Positions 25,993-35,506 of a DNA stretch of 64,000 nucleotides are shown piece after piece. Source of the stretch: an uncultured Acidimicrobiales bacterium (GTDB lineage: Bacteria > Actinomycetota > Acidimicrobiia > Acidimicrobiales > SZUA-35); contig CALKZY010000019.1 of the NCBI GenBank assembly GCA_938002965.1, forward strand, positions 56,973 to 120,972. Direction: 5' to 3'. The notes below the pieces were generated by a model. The model ran no database searches and was not told the DNA's origin. It saw only the letters and a list, made by a program, of their open reading frames with translations. How positions within the stretch are numbered: the stretch's first letter is position 1; each line of letters starts with the position of its first letter. The translations under genes were made by a program, and so were the position numbers.

Positions 25993-26946
25993 TCAGCTCC
26001 TACGAATTCGTGGGTCGACGACGGCGTAAAGCAGATCAACCACAGTGTTGACAACCACGTACACCACGGCGATGAACACCGTGATGCCTTGGATAACCAT
26101 GATGTCACGCTGGCTAATGGCATTGATAAGGCGGAAACCCAGGCCGGGAATGGCAAAGAGGGTTTCGATGACCACCGTGCCGCCTAAAAGAGCGCCGAAG
26201 TTGATGCCGAGGATGGTCATCAAGCTGAGTGAGCTCGGTCGTAGTGCATGACGCAAGAGGATGAATCGGTCGGTAAGGCCTTTGGCCTTGGCTGCCAGGA
26301 CGAAGTTCTCCTGGAGAGTGGCGATCATGTCCGACCGAACTAGCCGAGAGAAAATGGCCATCTGAGTCATGGCCAGCGCGGTGGCCGGCATGATAGACGT
26401 CTTGAAGTTCCCCCAGACGTCGTCGGAGAGTCGGGTCCAGTTGGACGCCGGCAGCCATCTCAGCGTGACCGAAAACAGCCAGATCAAGAAGATGCCGGTG
26501 ATGAAGTTTGGAACCGACAGCGCCACTTGAGCGAAGGCCGATGAGAAGGTATCGGGCCAACGTGATTCCTTGTAGGCGCCCAGAACCCCTAGCGGGATGG
26601 CCAACAAGATGGCGATGGCGATCGCCATCGTCGCCAATTGGGCGGTTACCGGGATGCGCTGTTGAATGGTTTCAGCGACGGGGACGCCCCGGTTTATGTA
26701 GGACTCGCCTAAATCGCCGGTAAGCGCCCGCCCCAGCCAGTTCACGTAGCGCACCGGAATGGGATCGTTCAAGCCGAGTTCTTCGCGAACCTCCAGGAGA
26801 AGCTCTTCGTTCTGGACTCCCTCGACCCCGAGGACAGCCACCGCCGGGTCACCCGGGAGGAGCGACGTCATCAAGAACGACAGGAACGTAACAGCGAATA
26901 GGGTTGCCACCAGCCGTAGCAGCCGGGTTCCTAAAACTCTCGCCAT
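25993..26946 (-). CDS. Peptide/nickel-type ABC importer, permease 1 (DppB/OppB-like)
   Basis: A 317-residue permease with an N-terminal TM (LLRLVATLFAVTFLSFLMTS), the family motif LLPGDPA, and an EAA loop near VLAAKAKGLTDRFILLRHAL. It ends with a DppB-like VVNTVVDLLYAVVDPRIR. ATG 26946 is preceded by AAGGAT. It follows the binding-protein gene and overlaps operationally with DppC (2-bp gap). Confidence 0.94.
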   Translation of the reverse strand: MARVLGTRLLRLVATLFAVTFLSFLMTSLLPGDPAVAVLGVEGVQNEELLLEVREELGLNDPIPVRYVNWLGRALTGDLGESYINRGVPVAETIQQRIPVTAQLATMAIAIAILLAIPLGVLGAYKESRWPDTFSSAFAQVALSVPNFITGIFLIWLFSVTLRWLPASNWTRLSDDVWGNFKTSIMPATALAMTQMAIFSRLVRSDMIATLQENFVLAAKAKGLTDRFILLRHALRPSSLSLMTILGINFGALLGGTVVIETLFAIPGLGFRLINAISQRDIMVIQGITVFIAVVYVVVNTVVDLLYAVVDPRIRRS

Positions 26947-27005
26947 GAGATCCTTGTCATGATGGGTCGCTCCTCCGGGTCAAACCGTTGCCGTCCTACT
27001 ACCTG

Positions 27006-28838
27006 TTAGCCGGCCAGCCAGACCTGGTGCCAGCGGCCTTCGGCGTTGGGCATGCCTTGGCCGAGGGTGCCGCTTGGCAGCTCCCACGACACCAGTCCTT
27101 CAACCGAGGCGTCGGTGATTAGCGCCGTGGCCGTGTGGCCCGACCACCAGACCGGAACATCCTCGGCGATCTTCAGGCTGATTGCTTCGTAGAGAGCCTT
27201 GCGCTCGTCGAAGTCGTCAGTCCTGATGGCACCGATGGCGGCCTGGAAAACATCGCCGTCAAAGTAGTTGGCGAAGTTCAACGGTGAAACGACATCGGGA
27301 ATACCGGCGGCCTCAGCAACCTCGGCAGTGGGTGGAGCGAAGGCGGGGTTGATCGTCGTGGACGGATCGTTGTCGTCGGAGAAGCGCCAGCAGTGAGCAC
27401 CGTGGCTGCCGACAAATCCGTTGTCAGCCCCCAGGGCGTAGTTGATGTGAGTCTGCTGGTCGTAGTTGGTCAGGTTGATGTCGACCAATTCGGTGGACGT
27501 TGCCACCTCGAAGCCGACCTGCATTGCGGCGATCAGGGTCGGGTCGGGCGGGCATGAGAGCTCGTACTCGATCTTCTCACCGACAGCCTTACCGTCCGAA
27601 CGCTCGGGGTCGTTGACGTACTCTTCCAGCAGGGCCTTGCCGCCTTCGAAGTCGAACTGTGGCCAAGCGGCCGCAGCTGCTTCGGAGTACCAGGGGGAGT
27701 CAGGGCTGTACCACTGGGTGCCCGGCAGCGAAATGCCGGTCCCGCCCAACGCTTCGATGACCTGGTCCTGAGGCGTCAAGTGAACGAGTGCCTTGCGGAC
27801 ACGGATGTCGTCGAACGGCGGCACCAGCACGTTGAACATGCCACCACCGACGTTGCTGCCCTGGAACTCGAACAGTGTGATCTCAGCTCCACCATCGCGC
27901 TCGGCCCGGCCGTCACGGATGGTGTTCTGACGTAAGGTGTGGGCGACCTGTGTGGTACCTGACAACGTGGCGTCCAACCGGGTTCCCTCATCGGGAATTG
28001 GACGGAAGGAAATCTTGTCCAGGTAGGGCAACTGGGTGCCGTTTTGGTCGGTGCCCCAGTAGTCGGCGTTGCGAACGACGATGGTTTCGTTGTCCAGGTC
28101 TCGACTTTCGAAGGCAAACGGGCCGGTACCCACCGGTGCGCTGTTGAAGGCGTCGCCGTCGGCTGCTGCCCCGGGCTCGAACACCATGCCGAGCTGAGCT
28201 CGTGACAGGTAGGCGGGGAAGGCCGAGTTCGGCTGGCTCAGGCCGTAGGTGACCTCAAGGTCTCCGGTGGCTTCTACTGTTGCCAGGTTTGACGCTGCGA
28301 TCTGAGACTGGGATTGGGACCCGGTCTGCTGAATGGCGAACATGTCAACCAGCGACTGAGCGGTCAATTCAACACCGTTGTGGAAGGTGACTCCGCTGCG
28401 GAGGGTGCCCACCCATTGAGTGAAGTCTTCGTTGGATTCGATCGACTCCAGGAGCCACGGTTCGTAGTCGCCGGTTTCGGTGGACTCCATCAACTTGTCG
28501 TAGATGGTGACAAAGATGTTGTAGCAAGCCGATGCGCAGGTGTCCTCCCAGGGACGCATACCGGGAAGCTCGGCCTCAAGACCGACAGCGATCTCGCCAC
28601 CGGAAACTCGTTCGGCCGTTTCTTCTTCGATCTCGGTGTCGACGTCGCCTTCTGCTTCTTCGCCTGCTGCGGCGACGTCATCTTCGGTCTCTTCGGCTTC
28701 GGTTTCCTCGGTCGCTGTCTCGTCTTCAGCTGCTGCGTCGTCGGCGTCATCCGACCCTCCGCACGCTGCGACGAGCAACGTAAAGGCCATCAGAACGGCT
28801 AGCAAGCGCGCCAGCCGTCCGTTTAGTCGTTCGCTCAA
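27006..28838 (-). CDS. ABC importer substrate-binding lipoprotein (SBP family 5)
   Basis: A 610-residue extracytoplasmic binding protein. The signal peptide ends in LLVAACGG (lipidated Cys26). A strikingly acidic linker of about 50 residues (Asp/Glu/Ala/Thr) separates the anchor from the globular family-5 domain, which includes VTFHNGVELTAQSLVDMF and PVGTGPFAFESRD. The TTG start at 28838 is fixed by AAGGGGAG four bases upstream. It stands inside the importer operon between the second ATPase and DppB. A stem-loop precedes it and may favour its higher expression. Confidence 0.94.
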   Translation of the reverse strand: MSERLNGRLARLLAVLMAFTLLVAACGGSDDADDAAAEDETATEETEAEETEDDVAAAGEEAEGDVDTEIEEETAERVSGGEIAVGLEAELPGMRPWEDTCASACYNIFVTIYDKLMESTETGDYEPWLLESIESNEDFTQWVGTLRSGVTFHNGVELTAQSLVDMFAIQQTGSQSQSQIAASNLATVEATGDLEVTYGLSQPNSAFPAYLSRAQLGMVFEPGAAADGDAFNSAPVGTGPFAFESRDLDNETIVVRNADYWGTDQNGTQLPYLDKISFRPIPDEGTRLDATLSGTTQVAHTLRQNTIRDGRAERDGGAEITLFEFQGSNVGGGMFNVLVPPFDDIRVRKALVHLTPQDQVIEALGGTGISLPGTQWYSPDSPWYSEAAAAAWPQFDFEGGKALLEEYVNDPERSDGKAVGEKIEYELSCPPDPTLIAAMQVGFEVATSTELVDINLTNYDQQTHINYALGADNGFVGSHGAHCWRFSDDNDPSTTINPAFAPPTAEVAEAAGIPDVVSPLNFANYFDGDVFQAAIGAIRTDDFDERKALYEAISLKIAEDVPVWWSGHTATALITDASVEGLVSWELPSGTLGQGMPNAEGRWHQVWLAG

Positions 28839-28891
28839 TTGTCTCCCCTTCTCAGTTGCATCTGTTTCAGTTTGATTGAATGTCAGATAGC

Positions 28892-28912
28892 CGCCCGACC
28901 GGATTTCGGGCG
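28892..28912 (-). promoter_or_regulatory. Stem-loop between the second ATPase gene and the binding-protein gene
   Basis: The + strand reads CGCCCGA, loop CCGGATT, TCGGGCG, giving a 7-bp perfect GC-rich stem. It sits in the 102-bp gap between the DppF-like stop and the binding-protein start. No T-run follows on the transcribed strand, so it is not a classical terminator. It could be an mRNA stability or processing element that sets binding-protein levels. Confidence 0.4.
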
Positions 28913-28940
28913 TTCAGCGATTGTACGTCTGTGACTGTGT

Positions 28941-29990
28941 TCACACCAGCTCAGCGCCGCTTGTTGGCGCGGTCTCTTCATGTTGTTGGTTGGAGTTGGT
29001 TATCTCGACCAGTGGGTGGTGGCAGGCCACGTAGTGGTCGCCGCTCACCTTTCGCATCTGCGGTTCTTCCCGCTCACATATCTCGTCAGCCAGTGGGCAC
29101 CGTGTGCGGAACCGGCAACCGGACGGTGGTGCCAGCGGTGAAGGCAACTCGACTTCGCCTTGCAGCGTGGTGTCGAGCTCGGCAGTCGGGTCGGGAACAG
29201 GAATCGAGCCAAGCAGCAGCTTGGTGTAGGGGTGAGCCGGATTGGCGTACAACTCGTCGGATTCTGAGACCTCGCACATCTTCCCGAGGTACATGACGGC
29301 AACCCGGTCACTAATGTTCTTGACCACAGCTAGATCGTGAGCGATGAACACTAAGGTCAGCCCATATCGGTCCTTGAGCGTCTTCAGCATGTTCAGGATC
29401 TGAGCCTGAACCGAGACGTCGAGAGCGGATACTGGTTCATCGCAGATGATTAGCTGCGGTTCCATGACCAGGGCTCGGGCTATCGAGATCCGCTGACATT
29501 GTCCACCCGAGAACTCGTGCGGGTATTTGTCTCTGGCCACGTCGGGGTCGATGCCGACCGCTTCGAGCTGTTCGCTGACGAGCTTCCATTGCTCGTCGGC
29601 GTCGTCGGGACCCCAGACTTGTAGTGGCTCGGCGACGACGTCCCCCACGGCCCGCCGCGGATTTAGCGACGAGATTGGATCCTGGAAGATCATTTGCAGC
29701 TTCGTTCGGTGCCTGCGCATCTCGGGACCGTCGAGGGCGGTGAGATCGGTTCCGTCCAATATCACGTTGCCTGATGTCGGCGTCGGTAGCTGGAGGATGG
29801 CTCGACCGGTGGTCGATTTGCCGCAACCCGACTCGCCAACCAGCCCGAGCGTTTCGCCTTTGATGATGTCGAAACTGATGCCGCTTACGGCTTTGACTGT
29901 CTTGTCCCGTCCGACCGGGAATTCGACAGTAAGGTCCTCAACTCGTAGAAGGGCGTCGTCGCGAAGATGTGCTTTGCCCGAACCCGCCAT
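28941..29990 (-). CDS. ABC importer ATP-binding protein (DppF/OppF-like)
   Basis: A 349-residue ATPase: Walker A GLVGESGCGKST, signature EFSGGQCQRISIARAL, Walker B LIICDEPVSALD. The C-terminal oligopeptide-family tail contains GCRFRTRCPLADEIC. It pairs with the DppD-like ATPase 16 bp upstream as the heterodimeric motor of the importer. ATG 29990. Confidence 0.94.
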   Translation of the reverse strand: MAGSGKAHLRDDALLRVEDLTVEFPVGRDKTVKAVSGISFDIIKGETLGLVGESGCGKSTTGRAILQLPTPTSGNVILDGTDLTALDGPEMRRHRTKLQMIFQDPISSLNPRRAVGDVVAEPLQVWGPDDADEQWKLVSEQLEAVGIDPDVARDKYPHEFSGGQCQRISIARALVMEPQLIICDEPVSALDVSVQAQILNMLKTLKDRYGLTLVFIAHDLAVVKNISDRVAVMYLGKMCEVSESDELYANPAHPYTKLLLGSIPVPDPTAELDTTLQGEVELPSPLAPPSGCRFRTRCPLADEICEREEPQMRKVSGDHYVACHHPLVEITNSNQQHEETAPTSGAELV

Positions 29991-30006
29991 TACTTCTGAC
30001 CCGCCA

Positions 30007-31143
30007 CTATGACGCCGCCTCTGCTGTTGTGGTTGCCAGGCCCGAGAGGGCGTCGGCCTCGATCAGCGCGACGCCTTCCTCTGTTGCTGTTACTTTGCCA
30101 GCCGCGGCCAGGGTCTGAACGAGCCCGCCTTCGAGATTGCTCTGCCAAGCTTGGTCGCCTTCGGGGGTCCCCACCGGGTACCAGCAGGCAAACTCGTGTC
30201 CGTCCGAGCCGGCCGATACGAGTTGTGGTTCTTCCTCACGACACTTGGGTTGCACGTACGGGCAGCGGGGTGAGAATGAACAGCCCGTCGGAGGGTTGAT
30301 GAGATCGGGCGGCCGTCCGATGATTGCGCTCAGCTTGGTTTGCTTCGGATCGTCGATCTTGGGGATGGCCCGAAGCAGCGCCTCGGTGTATGGGTGACGC
30401 ATTGAGGCGAACAAGGTGTCAGTGGGAGCCTTCTCCACGATGCGACCGGCGTACATGACGGCGATCTCATCGGTTCGCCCGGCCACGACGCCGAGATCGT
30501 GGGTGACCAGAATCATGGTCATGTTCCGTTGCCGCTGCTGTTCAGCCAGCAGGTTGAGAATCTGGTGTTGGACGGTCACGTCCAGGGCGGTTGTCGGTTC
30601 GTCAGCGAACAGCATGTTTGGCCCGCAGGCCAAAGCAATGGCGATACAGACCCGCTGTCGCATCCCTCCCGACAGTTCGTGGGGGTAAGCCTTCAGCCGG
30701 GCTTCGGGTTCTGGTATCTGGGCGCTTCGCAACAAGGCCACTGCAGTGTCGACGGCATCGGCCTTTGACTGTCCCAGGTGATGCTGAACGTGTTCAGTCA
30801 ATTGCCTGCCGATGCGAACCACCGGGTTGAGCGAGGTCATGGGATCCTGGAAGACCATGGCCATCTCGGCCCCCCAGATGTCCTGCATCTCCTGCGGCGA
30901 CTTGCTGAGAAGATCTTCGCCCCTGTAGGTGATCGACCCGGTGGTGGAGGAACCGCCGGCGGTTATCAGCCTCATGATTGAGCGTGACAGAACCGTCTTT
31001 CCGGAACCGGATTCACCGACCAGTCCCATAGTCGTTCCCGCCTTGAGGGAGAACGAAACGTCATCGACTGCTTTAACCGGGCCCGCCGGAGTCTCAAACG
31101 TCGTACGTAGATGATGAACCGATAACAGGTCGTTACTCGCCAT
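30007..31143 (-). CDS. ABC importer ATP-binding protein (DppD/OppD-like), first gene of operon
   Basis: A 378-residue ATPase: Walker [16 protein letters not shown], signature [15 protein letters not shown], Walker [13 protein letters not shown], and a C-terminal Cys-containing oligopeptide domain, [17 protein letters not shown]-terminal extension of about 40 residues after that domain is Ala/Thr/Glu-rich. ATG 31143 is the first start of the operon. It is divergent from the aromatic hydroxylase gene across a gap with two palindromes. Confidence 0.94.
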   Translation of the reverse strand: MASNDLLSVHHLRTTFETPAGPVKAVDDVSFSLKAGTTMGLVGESGSGKTVLSRSIMRLITAGGSSTTGSITYRGEDLLSKSPQEMQDIWGAEMAMVFQDPMTSLNPVVRIGRQLTEHVQHHLGQSKADAVDTAVALLRSAQIPEPEARLKAYPHELSGGMRQRVCIAIALACGPNMLFADEPTTALDVTVQHQILNLLAEQQRQRNMTMILVTHDLGVVAGRTDEIAVMYAGRIVEKAPTDTLFASMRHPYTEALLRAIPKIDDPKQTKLSAIIGRPPDLINPPTGCSFSPRCPYVQPKCREEEPQLVSAGSDGHEFACWYPVGTPEGDQAWQSNLEGGLVQTLAAAGKVTATEEGVALIEADALSGLATTTAEAAS

Positions 31144-31170
31144 GTGGCTTCATATGGCAACACATTGGTG

Positions 31171-31182
31171 TGACCTAGGTCA
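31171..31182. promoter_or_regulatory. 12-bp perfect palindrome TGACCTAGGTCA, candidate operator
   Basis: A perfect dyad in the gap between the divergent importer operon (start 31143) and the hydroxylase gene (start 31262). A CACA-TTGG-TGTG dyad (31161-31172) overlaps its left edge. It lies 28-39 bp upstream of the importer ATG, where an operator or leaderless-promoter element would be expected. The regulator is not identified. Confidence 0.45.
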
Positions 31183-31191
31183 ACTCACGGC

Positions 31192-31209
31192 ACAACATTG
31201 CAACGTTGT
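31192..31209. promoter_or_regulatory. 18-bp near-perfect palindrome ACAACATTGCAACGTTGT, candidate operator
   Basis: The two half-sites match at all but one base pair (16 of 18 positions), centred on TTGCAA. It lies 53 bp upstream of the hydroxylase ATG. The arrangement and length fit a GntR-, LacI- or TetR-type dimeric repressor site. The regulator is not encoded next to it. Confidence 0.55.
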
Positions 31210-31261
31210 TCGCCTTGCCCGTTGGTGTGCATGGAGCGTCTGGTTGTGTGAAAGTTGGTCG

Positions 31262-33178
31262 ATGCAGTACCACCAAGACGGCTTCAAGCCCGGCGATCCG
31301 GCCATCGCTGAGGCGAATCAGAAACGTCAAGCGCCGGATGAAATTGACGTCTTGATCGTCGGGAGTGGACCTGCCGGATTGACACTGGCAGCCCAGCTCG
31401 CCGCCTTTCCCACGATCAGCACCCGGATTGTCGAACAGAAGCCTGGGCCGCTCCAGGTGGGCCAAGCAGACGGTATTGCTTGCCGTTCCATGGAGATGTT
31501 CAAGGCGTTCGGGTTCGCCGACAAAGAGGCCAAGGAGGCCTACTGGGTTAACGAGACGGCCTTTTGGCGGCCGGATCCCGATAGCGGTCGGCCAAGGCGT
31601 GGGGGTCGGGTCCAAGATGTCGAGGATGACCTGTCGGAGATGCCTCACGTCATTTTGAGTCAGGCCCGCATCCACGACTTTTACCTGGAACTCATGGCTC
31701 ATTCAGGTCATCGGCTCCTTCCCGACTACAGCCGCCAACTGATCGATGTTGCTCTAACCGCTGACCCCGACTTTCCTGTGGAGGCCACTGTGAAAGTGTT
31801 GGAGAGTTTGCCCTCATCTGACACTTGGGCACCCGACGATCAGACCGAAGTGGTTCGCGCCCGGTATGTCGTTGGCTGCGACGGAGCTCGCAGTGTCGTA
31901 CGTCGGGCTCTGGGCTACAGGCTGGACGGAGAGGCGGCTCGGCAGCTGTGGGGGGTCATGGATGTCTTGGCGGTTACCGACTTCCCCGACATCCGACTCA
32001 AGTCGGCGATCCAGTCAGCGGACCACGGGAGCCTTCTCATCATCCCTCGCGAAGGCGGCTTTATGGTTCGGATGTACATCGAGCTGGATGAGTTGGACGA
32101 CGGCGAACGAGCAGGCGACCGTGGGGTCACCCCGGACACGCTGATCGCCAAAGCCTCGGCGATCTTCAGGCCCTACACCTTGGACATCAAAGAGGTGGCG
32201 TGGTGGTCGGCCTACGAGATTGGGCAGCGCCTCTGCCCCAGTTTCGATGATGTACCCGATGACGAGCGCGCTAACCGGGCACCACGAATACTCATCCCCG
32301 GTGATGCCTGCCACACCCACAGTCCGAAGGCCGGTCAAGGAATGAATGTCGGTATGGCCGACGCCTTCAACCTCGGCTGGAAGTTGGCGGCGGTGGTCGA
32401 AGGCCGGGCCCGACCAGAGTTGTTGAACACCTATACCGAGGAACGCCACGCCAAAGCCAAGGAATTGATCGACTTCGATAAGGTCATCGCCAAGCTGTTC
32501 AGCGCCAAACCGACGTCGGAGGACGAGGTCGAGCAGTTCCAGCAGTACTTCCAGAAACAGGCTCGCTACACCGCCGGGGTTGAGACGCGCTACGAGGCCT
32601 CGATGATCACCGGGGACTCCGCCCATCAAGATCTGGCTCGGGGGCTGCCGGTTGGCATGCGCTTTCACTCTGCCCCGGTTATTCGCCTGGCCGACGCCAA
32701 ACCAATGCAACTCGGTCATATGCTCAAAGCCGACGGTCGCTGGCGCATCGTCATTTTCGCCCCGTCGGGAGATCGAGGACGTCCCGGCGGTCCGGTAGCT
32801 GAACTCTGTGGCTTCCTGATCGACGACCCGGACAGCCCGATTCGGCGGTTCACTCCTACGGCGGTCGACCTCGACGCGGTCATTGATGTTCGGGCGGTGT
32901 TCCAGATCAACCACCGGGACATGGCCGTCGAGGAACTTCCGCCCTTGCTCCTACCGGCTAAAGGAGAGCTGGGTGTCACCGACTACCAAAAAGCGTTCTG
33001 TCCTGACCTGAAGCGCGGCCCTGACATTTTCGATCAGCGAGGCATAGACCGGCGGGCAGGAGCGGCGGTCATTGTTCGACCGGACCAGTATGTGTCCGGC
33101 ATACTTCCACTCGAGGAGGTTGAGGCCTTGGCCGCGTGGTTCAATCCGGTACTGATCGAACCGACTTCCAGTCGGTAG
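31262..33178 (+). CDS. FAD-dependent aromatic hydroxylase, 3-hydroxybenzoate 4-monooxygenase/phenol hydroxylase family
   Basis: A 638-residue flavoprotein, the length of MobA-type 3-hydroxybenzoate 4-monooxygenase. The N-terminus MQYHQDGFKPGDP is characteristic of this group. FAD motifs are LIVGSGPAGLTLAAQLA, YVVGCDGARSVVRRALG and ILIPGDACHTHSPKAGQGMN. A C-terminal thioredoxin-like dimerisation domain follows. The frame continues upstream to 31142, but that portion covers the palindromes, so ATG 31262 is chosen. The expected reaction is NADPH- and O2-dependent ring hydroxylation, for example of 3-hydroxybenzoate to protocatechuate. Substrate identity is inferred from family resemblance only. 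Confidence 0.87.
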   Translation: MQYHQDGFKPGDPAIAEANQKRQAPDEIDVLIVGSGPAGLTLAAQLAAFPTISTRIVEQKPGPLQVGQADGIACRSMEMFKAFGFADKEAKEAYWVNETAFWRPDPDSGRPRRGGRVQDVEDDLSEMPHVILSQARIHDFYLELMAHSGHRLLPDYSRQLIDVALTADPDFPVEATVKVLESLPSSDTWAPDDQTEVVRARYVVGCDGARSVVRRALGYRLDGEAARQLWGVMDVLAVTDFPDIRLKSAIQSADHGSLLIIPREGGFMVRMYIELDELDDGERAGDRGVTPDTLIAKASAIFRPYTLDIKEVAWWSAYEIGQRLCPSFDDVPDDERANRAPRILIPGDACHTHSPKAGQGMNVGMADAFNLGWKLAAVVEGRARPELLNTYTEERHAKAKELIDFDKVIAKLFSAKPTSEDEVEQFQQYFQKQARYTAGVETRYEASMITGDSAHQDLARGLPVGMRFHSAPVIRLADAKPMQLGHMLKADGRWRIVIFAPSGDRGRPGGPVAELCGFLIDDPDSPIRRFTPTAVDLDAVIDVRAVFQINHRDMAVEELPPLLLPAKGELGVTDYQKAFCPDLKRGPDIFDQRGIDRRAGAAVIVRPDQYVSGILPLEEVEALAAWFNPVLIEPTSSR

Positions 33179-33357
33179 CGAAATCGTAGAACCTTGCCCC
33201 GTCGAGAACGACAAATTCTGACGATGCCTGGTGGGTTGTCATCGCAGCGAGTCTCTCCATTCTCCGCCCGATTTTGGTGGCTCGATCTTAATCGACGGCC
33301 GCAGTTGGCGAGAGCCCTCGTCCTGACTTGCCCCGATGAGGTCAGTACAGTCGGTTC

Positions 33358-34533
33358 ATGAGGATCGAATCGGTGCGGGCGGCCTTGATCGTCGACCAGG
33401 GTCCATTGGGGCGGTCGGGCGAAGATGTGGCTGACTGGCACGACGAAGTCGACCACATGAATCCGTTGGCCGATGATCCGGCGTTCGTGGGCCGGGCGCA
33501 GCGGTTTATCCCTCCCTGGTCCGAGGTCATATGTGTCGTCACCGCCGCCGATGGCACGTTTGGGGTTGGCCTGACCGGCCTTGGAGAGGCTGTGATGCCG
33601 ATCGTCAATGACTATCTCGGGCCGATGCTCGTTGGTGAACCGGTTGATGACCTTCGGCGGCTTTGGGCCATGATGTCTGGAGCTGCCGGTGCGTATCTCG
33701 GGCGAGGGGCCGTGGCCGGCTATGCCCTGTCGGCCATCGACTTGGCTGTGTGGGACCTCTGGGGCCGTCTGCAAGGCGAACCGGTCTGGCGTCTCATTGG
33801 CGGTGACAACAACCGTCAGGCAGTCCCGTGCTACGCCACTGGTCTCTCTGTGGACGACCACCTGTCCCGTGGCTTCGAAGCGTTCAAGTTGGTGTGTCCG
33901 TGGGGGCCGGACCGCGACGACTCACTACGACGGCTGATTGAGATGATGGAGCGGGCACGGCAGGTCGTTGGTGCCGAGCGGACGTTGATGCTCGACTGCT
34001 GGATGGTGAACGAATCCGCTGATGCCCTGGCGGTAGCCGAGGCTGTCTCCCCCTTCGGGTTGGAGTGGATCGAGGACTTCGTTCGACCCGACGATGTTCT
34101 GGCCTACCGTAGGGTGCGGGAGGGTACCGAGCAGCAACTGGCCTCAGGTGAGCGGTGGTATGGGTTGGAGATGTTTGAACTTGCCCTGGACGAAGGGTGG
34201 GTGAATGTGGTTCAACCCGACGCGCTGTGGGTTGGAGGCGTAACGCCGACAATGGCGCTTGCCGAGCTGGTCGACGGATCCGATGTCGACTTGGCACTTC
34301 ATTGCGGGGCCAACGACGCCTACGGTCAGCACCTCGCCTACGGCCTGGCCACCAATCGCTGGGCCGAAATGTATGTCGGAGCCCGCCCAGGGGCATCGCT
34401 CATGGACTCGTATCGGGCTACCCCGGGCATGGCCCTGCCACAAGCGGGCGCTGTTCGACCAACGGATAGTCCAGGATTTGGCATCGAGCTTTCAGCCGCC
34501 GATATCGAACGGATCATCAGACCGGTCAGCTGA
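33358..34533 (+). CDS. Enolase-superfamily enzyme, L-rhamnonate-dehydratase-like
   Basis: A 391-residue mandelate racemase/muconate lactonizing-fold protein. Metal ligands appear as LMLDCWM, EWIEDFVRP and SGERWYG. KLVCPWGP resembles the substrate loop of rhamnonate dehydratases, and ALHCGANDAYGQHLAYG holds the candidate catalytic His. Acid-sugar dehydration (rhamnonate or a related acid) is the likely chemistry. The 179-bp gap upstream holds no recognisable gene. No sugar kinase or aldolase is adjacent, so the physiological role is uncertain. Confidence 0.85.
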   Translation: MRIESVRAALIVDQGPLGRSGEDVADWHDEVDHMNPLADDPAFVGRAQRFIPPWSEVICVVTAADGTFGVGLTGLGEAVMPIVNDYLGPMLVGEPVDDLRRLWAMMSGAAGAYLGRGAVAGYALSAIDLAVWDLWGRLQGEPVWRLIGGDNNRQAVPCYATGLSVDDHLSRGFEAFKLVCPWGPDRDDSLRRLIEMMERARQVVGAERTLMLDCWMVNESADALAVAEAVSPFGLEWIEDFVRPDDVLAYRRVREGTEQQLASGERWYGLEMFELALDEGWVNVVQPDALWVGGVTPTMALAELVDGSDVDLALHCGANDAYGQHLAYGLATNRWAEMYVGARPGASLMDSYRATPGMALPQAGAVRPTDSPGFGIELSAADIERIIRPVS

Positions 34534-34579
34534 GTCACTCAGTAACTGTCACTCGGCACTAGCAACCAGCGATTGGTAG

Positions 34580-35407
34580 TCAGTAGTTAATTCGCAGGGC
34601 GGCGACTGCCAGTCCGGTGTTGAGGTCTACCACCAGTGCGCCTCCGGCCCTGGTTGAGGTGGGGTAGGTGAGGGCCTGCAAGTGAAGCTCGCTATTGAAC
34701 CACGCGTCAAGGAGCTGATCGGCGGAGGTCCCGATGCCTCCCATCCATAGGACTTCATGGTCGCAGTGAGCAAGCTCTCGTGTCCGGAGACTTCGCAGAG
34801 CGCACTGTTCGGCTTCGTCGGCCAGATCCGAGCTGAACTCGACCGGTCCCAGGCCGAGGTTGTCTCGTCGGTCGTTCAATTCGTTAACCAGGTCTCGTTG
34901 CAACCTTGGTGGTAGAAGGTCGAGAGACTGGCCTGTTGTGGTGGTTGAATCAGACGTCGGTGTCGGGTCGGGCCGAGCCGGTTCCTGGTCTTTAGGTATA
35001 CTGGTTGGCACCGGTTCGGCCGGTTTCCCGGCTGTGATTTCGGGTGGAGTGGTGACAGTCGTTGCCGAGGACTGGGATGGTTCCAGCTGTTCGGCCCCGG
35101 CTTGTGAATCGCTGTCGTCGCCGTCGATTGCCGGGATGGTCGTCGGAGGTTGAGTGTCAGCCTGTGGCTGCTGGCCGTCCGCCAAAGGCTGCTGGGCGTT
35201 CTCATCAATGACGACCGAGAGGATTGGCTGATCGTCGGTAGGCTCCGTCGTCGAGACGGAGATCTCTGTGGTCGTGATGTCCTCAGTCGGGGCTGAGGCC
35301 GCCGACAGGGTTTCAGCCTCGCTGCTCTCAACGGCGGTGGATGGCTGTGTAAGCGCGCACGAGCACAGGAAAACACTCGCACCCACCATGGCAAACCGCC
35401 GGTCCAC
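34580..35407 (-). CDS. CAP/SCP-domain lipoprotein with long Thr/Pro-rich stalk
   Basis: A 275-residue exported protein. A short hydrophobic signal ends in ASVFLCSC, a plausible lipobox. A low-complexity stalk of about 140 residues, rich in Thr, Ser, Pro, Glu and Gln, follows. The C-terminal about 110 residues form a CAP domain: LVNELNDRRDNLGLGPVEFS, AHCDHEVLWMGG, WFNSELHLQALTYP and GGALVVDL. Bacterial CAP proteins are secreted and of mostly unknown role. GTG 35407 gives a basic signal n-region (DRRF); TTG 35443 and ATG 35389 are alternatives. Confidence 0.8.
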   Translation of the reverse strand: MDRRFAMVGASVFLCSCALTQPSTAVESSEAETLSAASAPTEDITTTEISVSTTEPTDDQPILSVVIDENAQQPLADGQQPQADTQPPTTIPAIDGDDSDSQAGAEQLEPSQSSATTVTTPPEITAGKPAEPVPTSIPKDQEPARPDPTPTSDSTTTTGQSLDLLPPRLQRDLVNELNDRRDNLGLGPVEFSSDLADEAEQCALRSLRTRELAHCDHEVLWMGGIGTSADQLLDAWFNSELHLQALTYPTSTRAGGALVVDLNTGLAVAALRINY

Positions 35408-35506
35408 GCGGACAAGGGTAAACGTGCGCGGCGGCGGGAGCAAGGAGCCCTAGCTCAACGGTGGGAGTCGTCTTACTTAGGCCAGGACCTCCGTGGGCCG
35501 ATCGGC

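Noticed and set aside
28490..28783. Several overlapping Lys/Arg- and Ser-rich frames on both strands
   Set aside because: They are frame shadows of the acidic linker of the ABC binding lipoprotein.
32015..32914. 299-codon open frame antisense to the aromatic hydroxylase
   Set aside because: It lies wholly within a gene with clear FAD motifs; long antisense frames are expected at this GC content and the product resembles nothing.
33034..33861. 275-codon minus-strand frame spanning the end of the hydroxylase and the start of the enolase-family gene
   Set aside because: Antisense to two well-supported genes, with no ribosome site and no recognisable domain.
34534..34579. Hairpins CTGAGTCACTCAG and similar between convergent genes
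   Set aside because: Stems of five base pairs are too weak to call a terminator.
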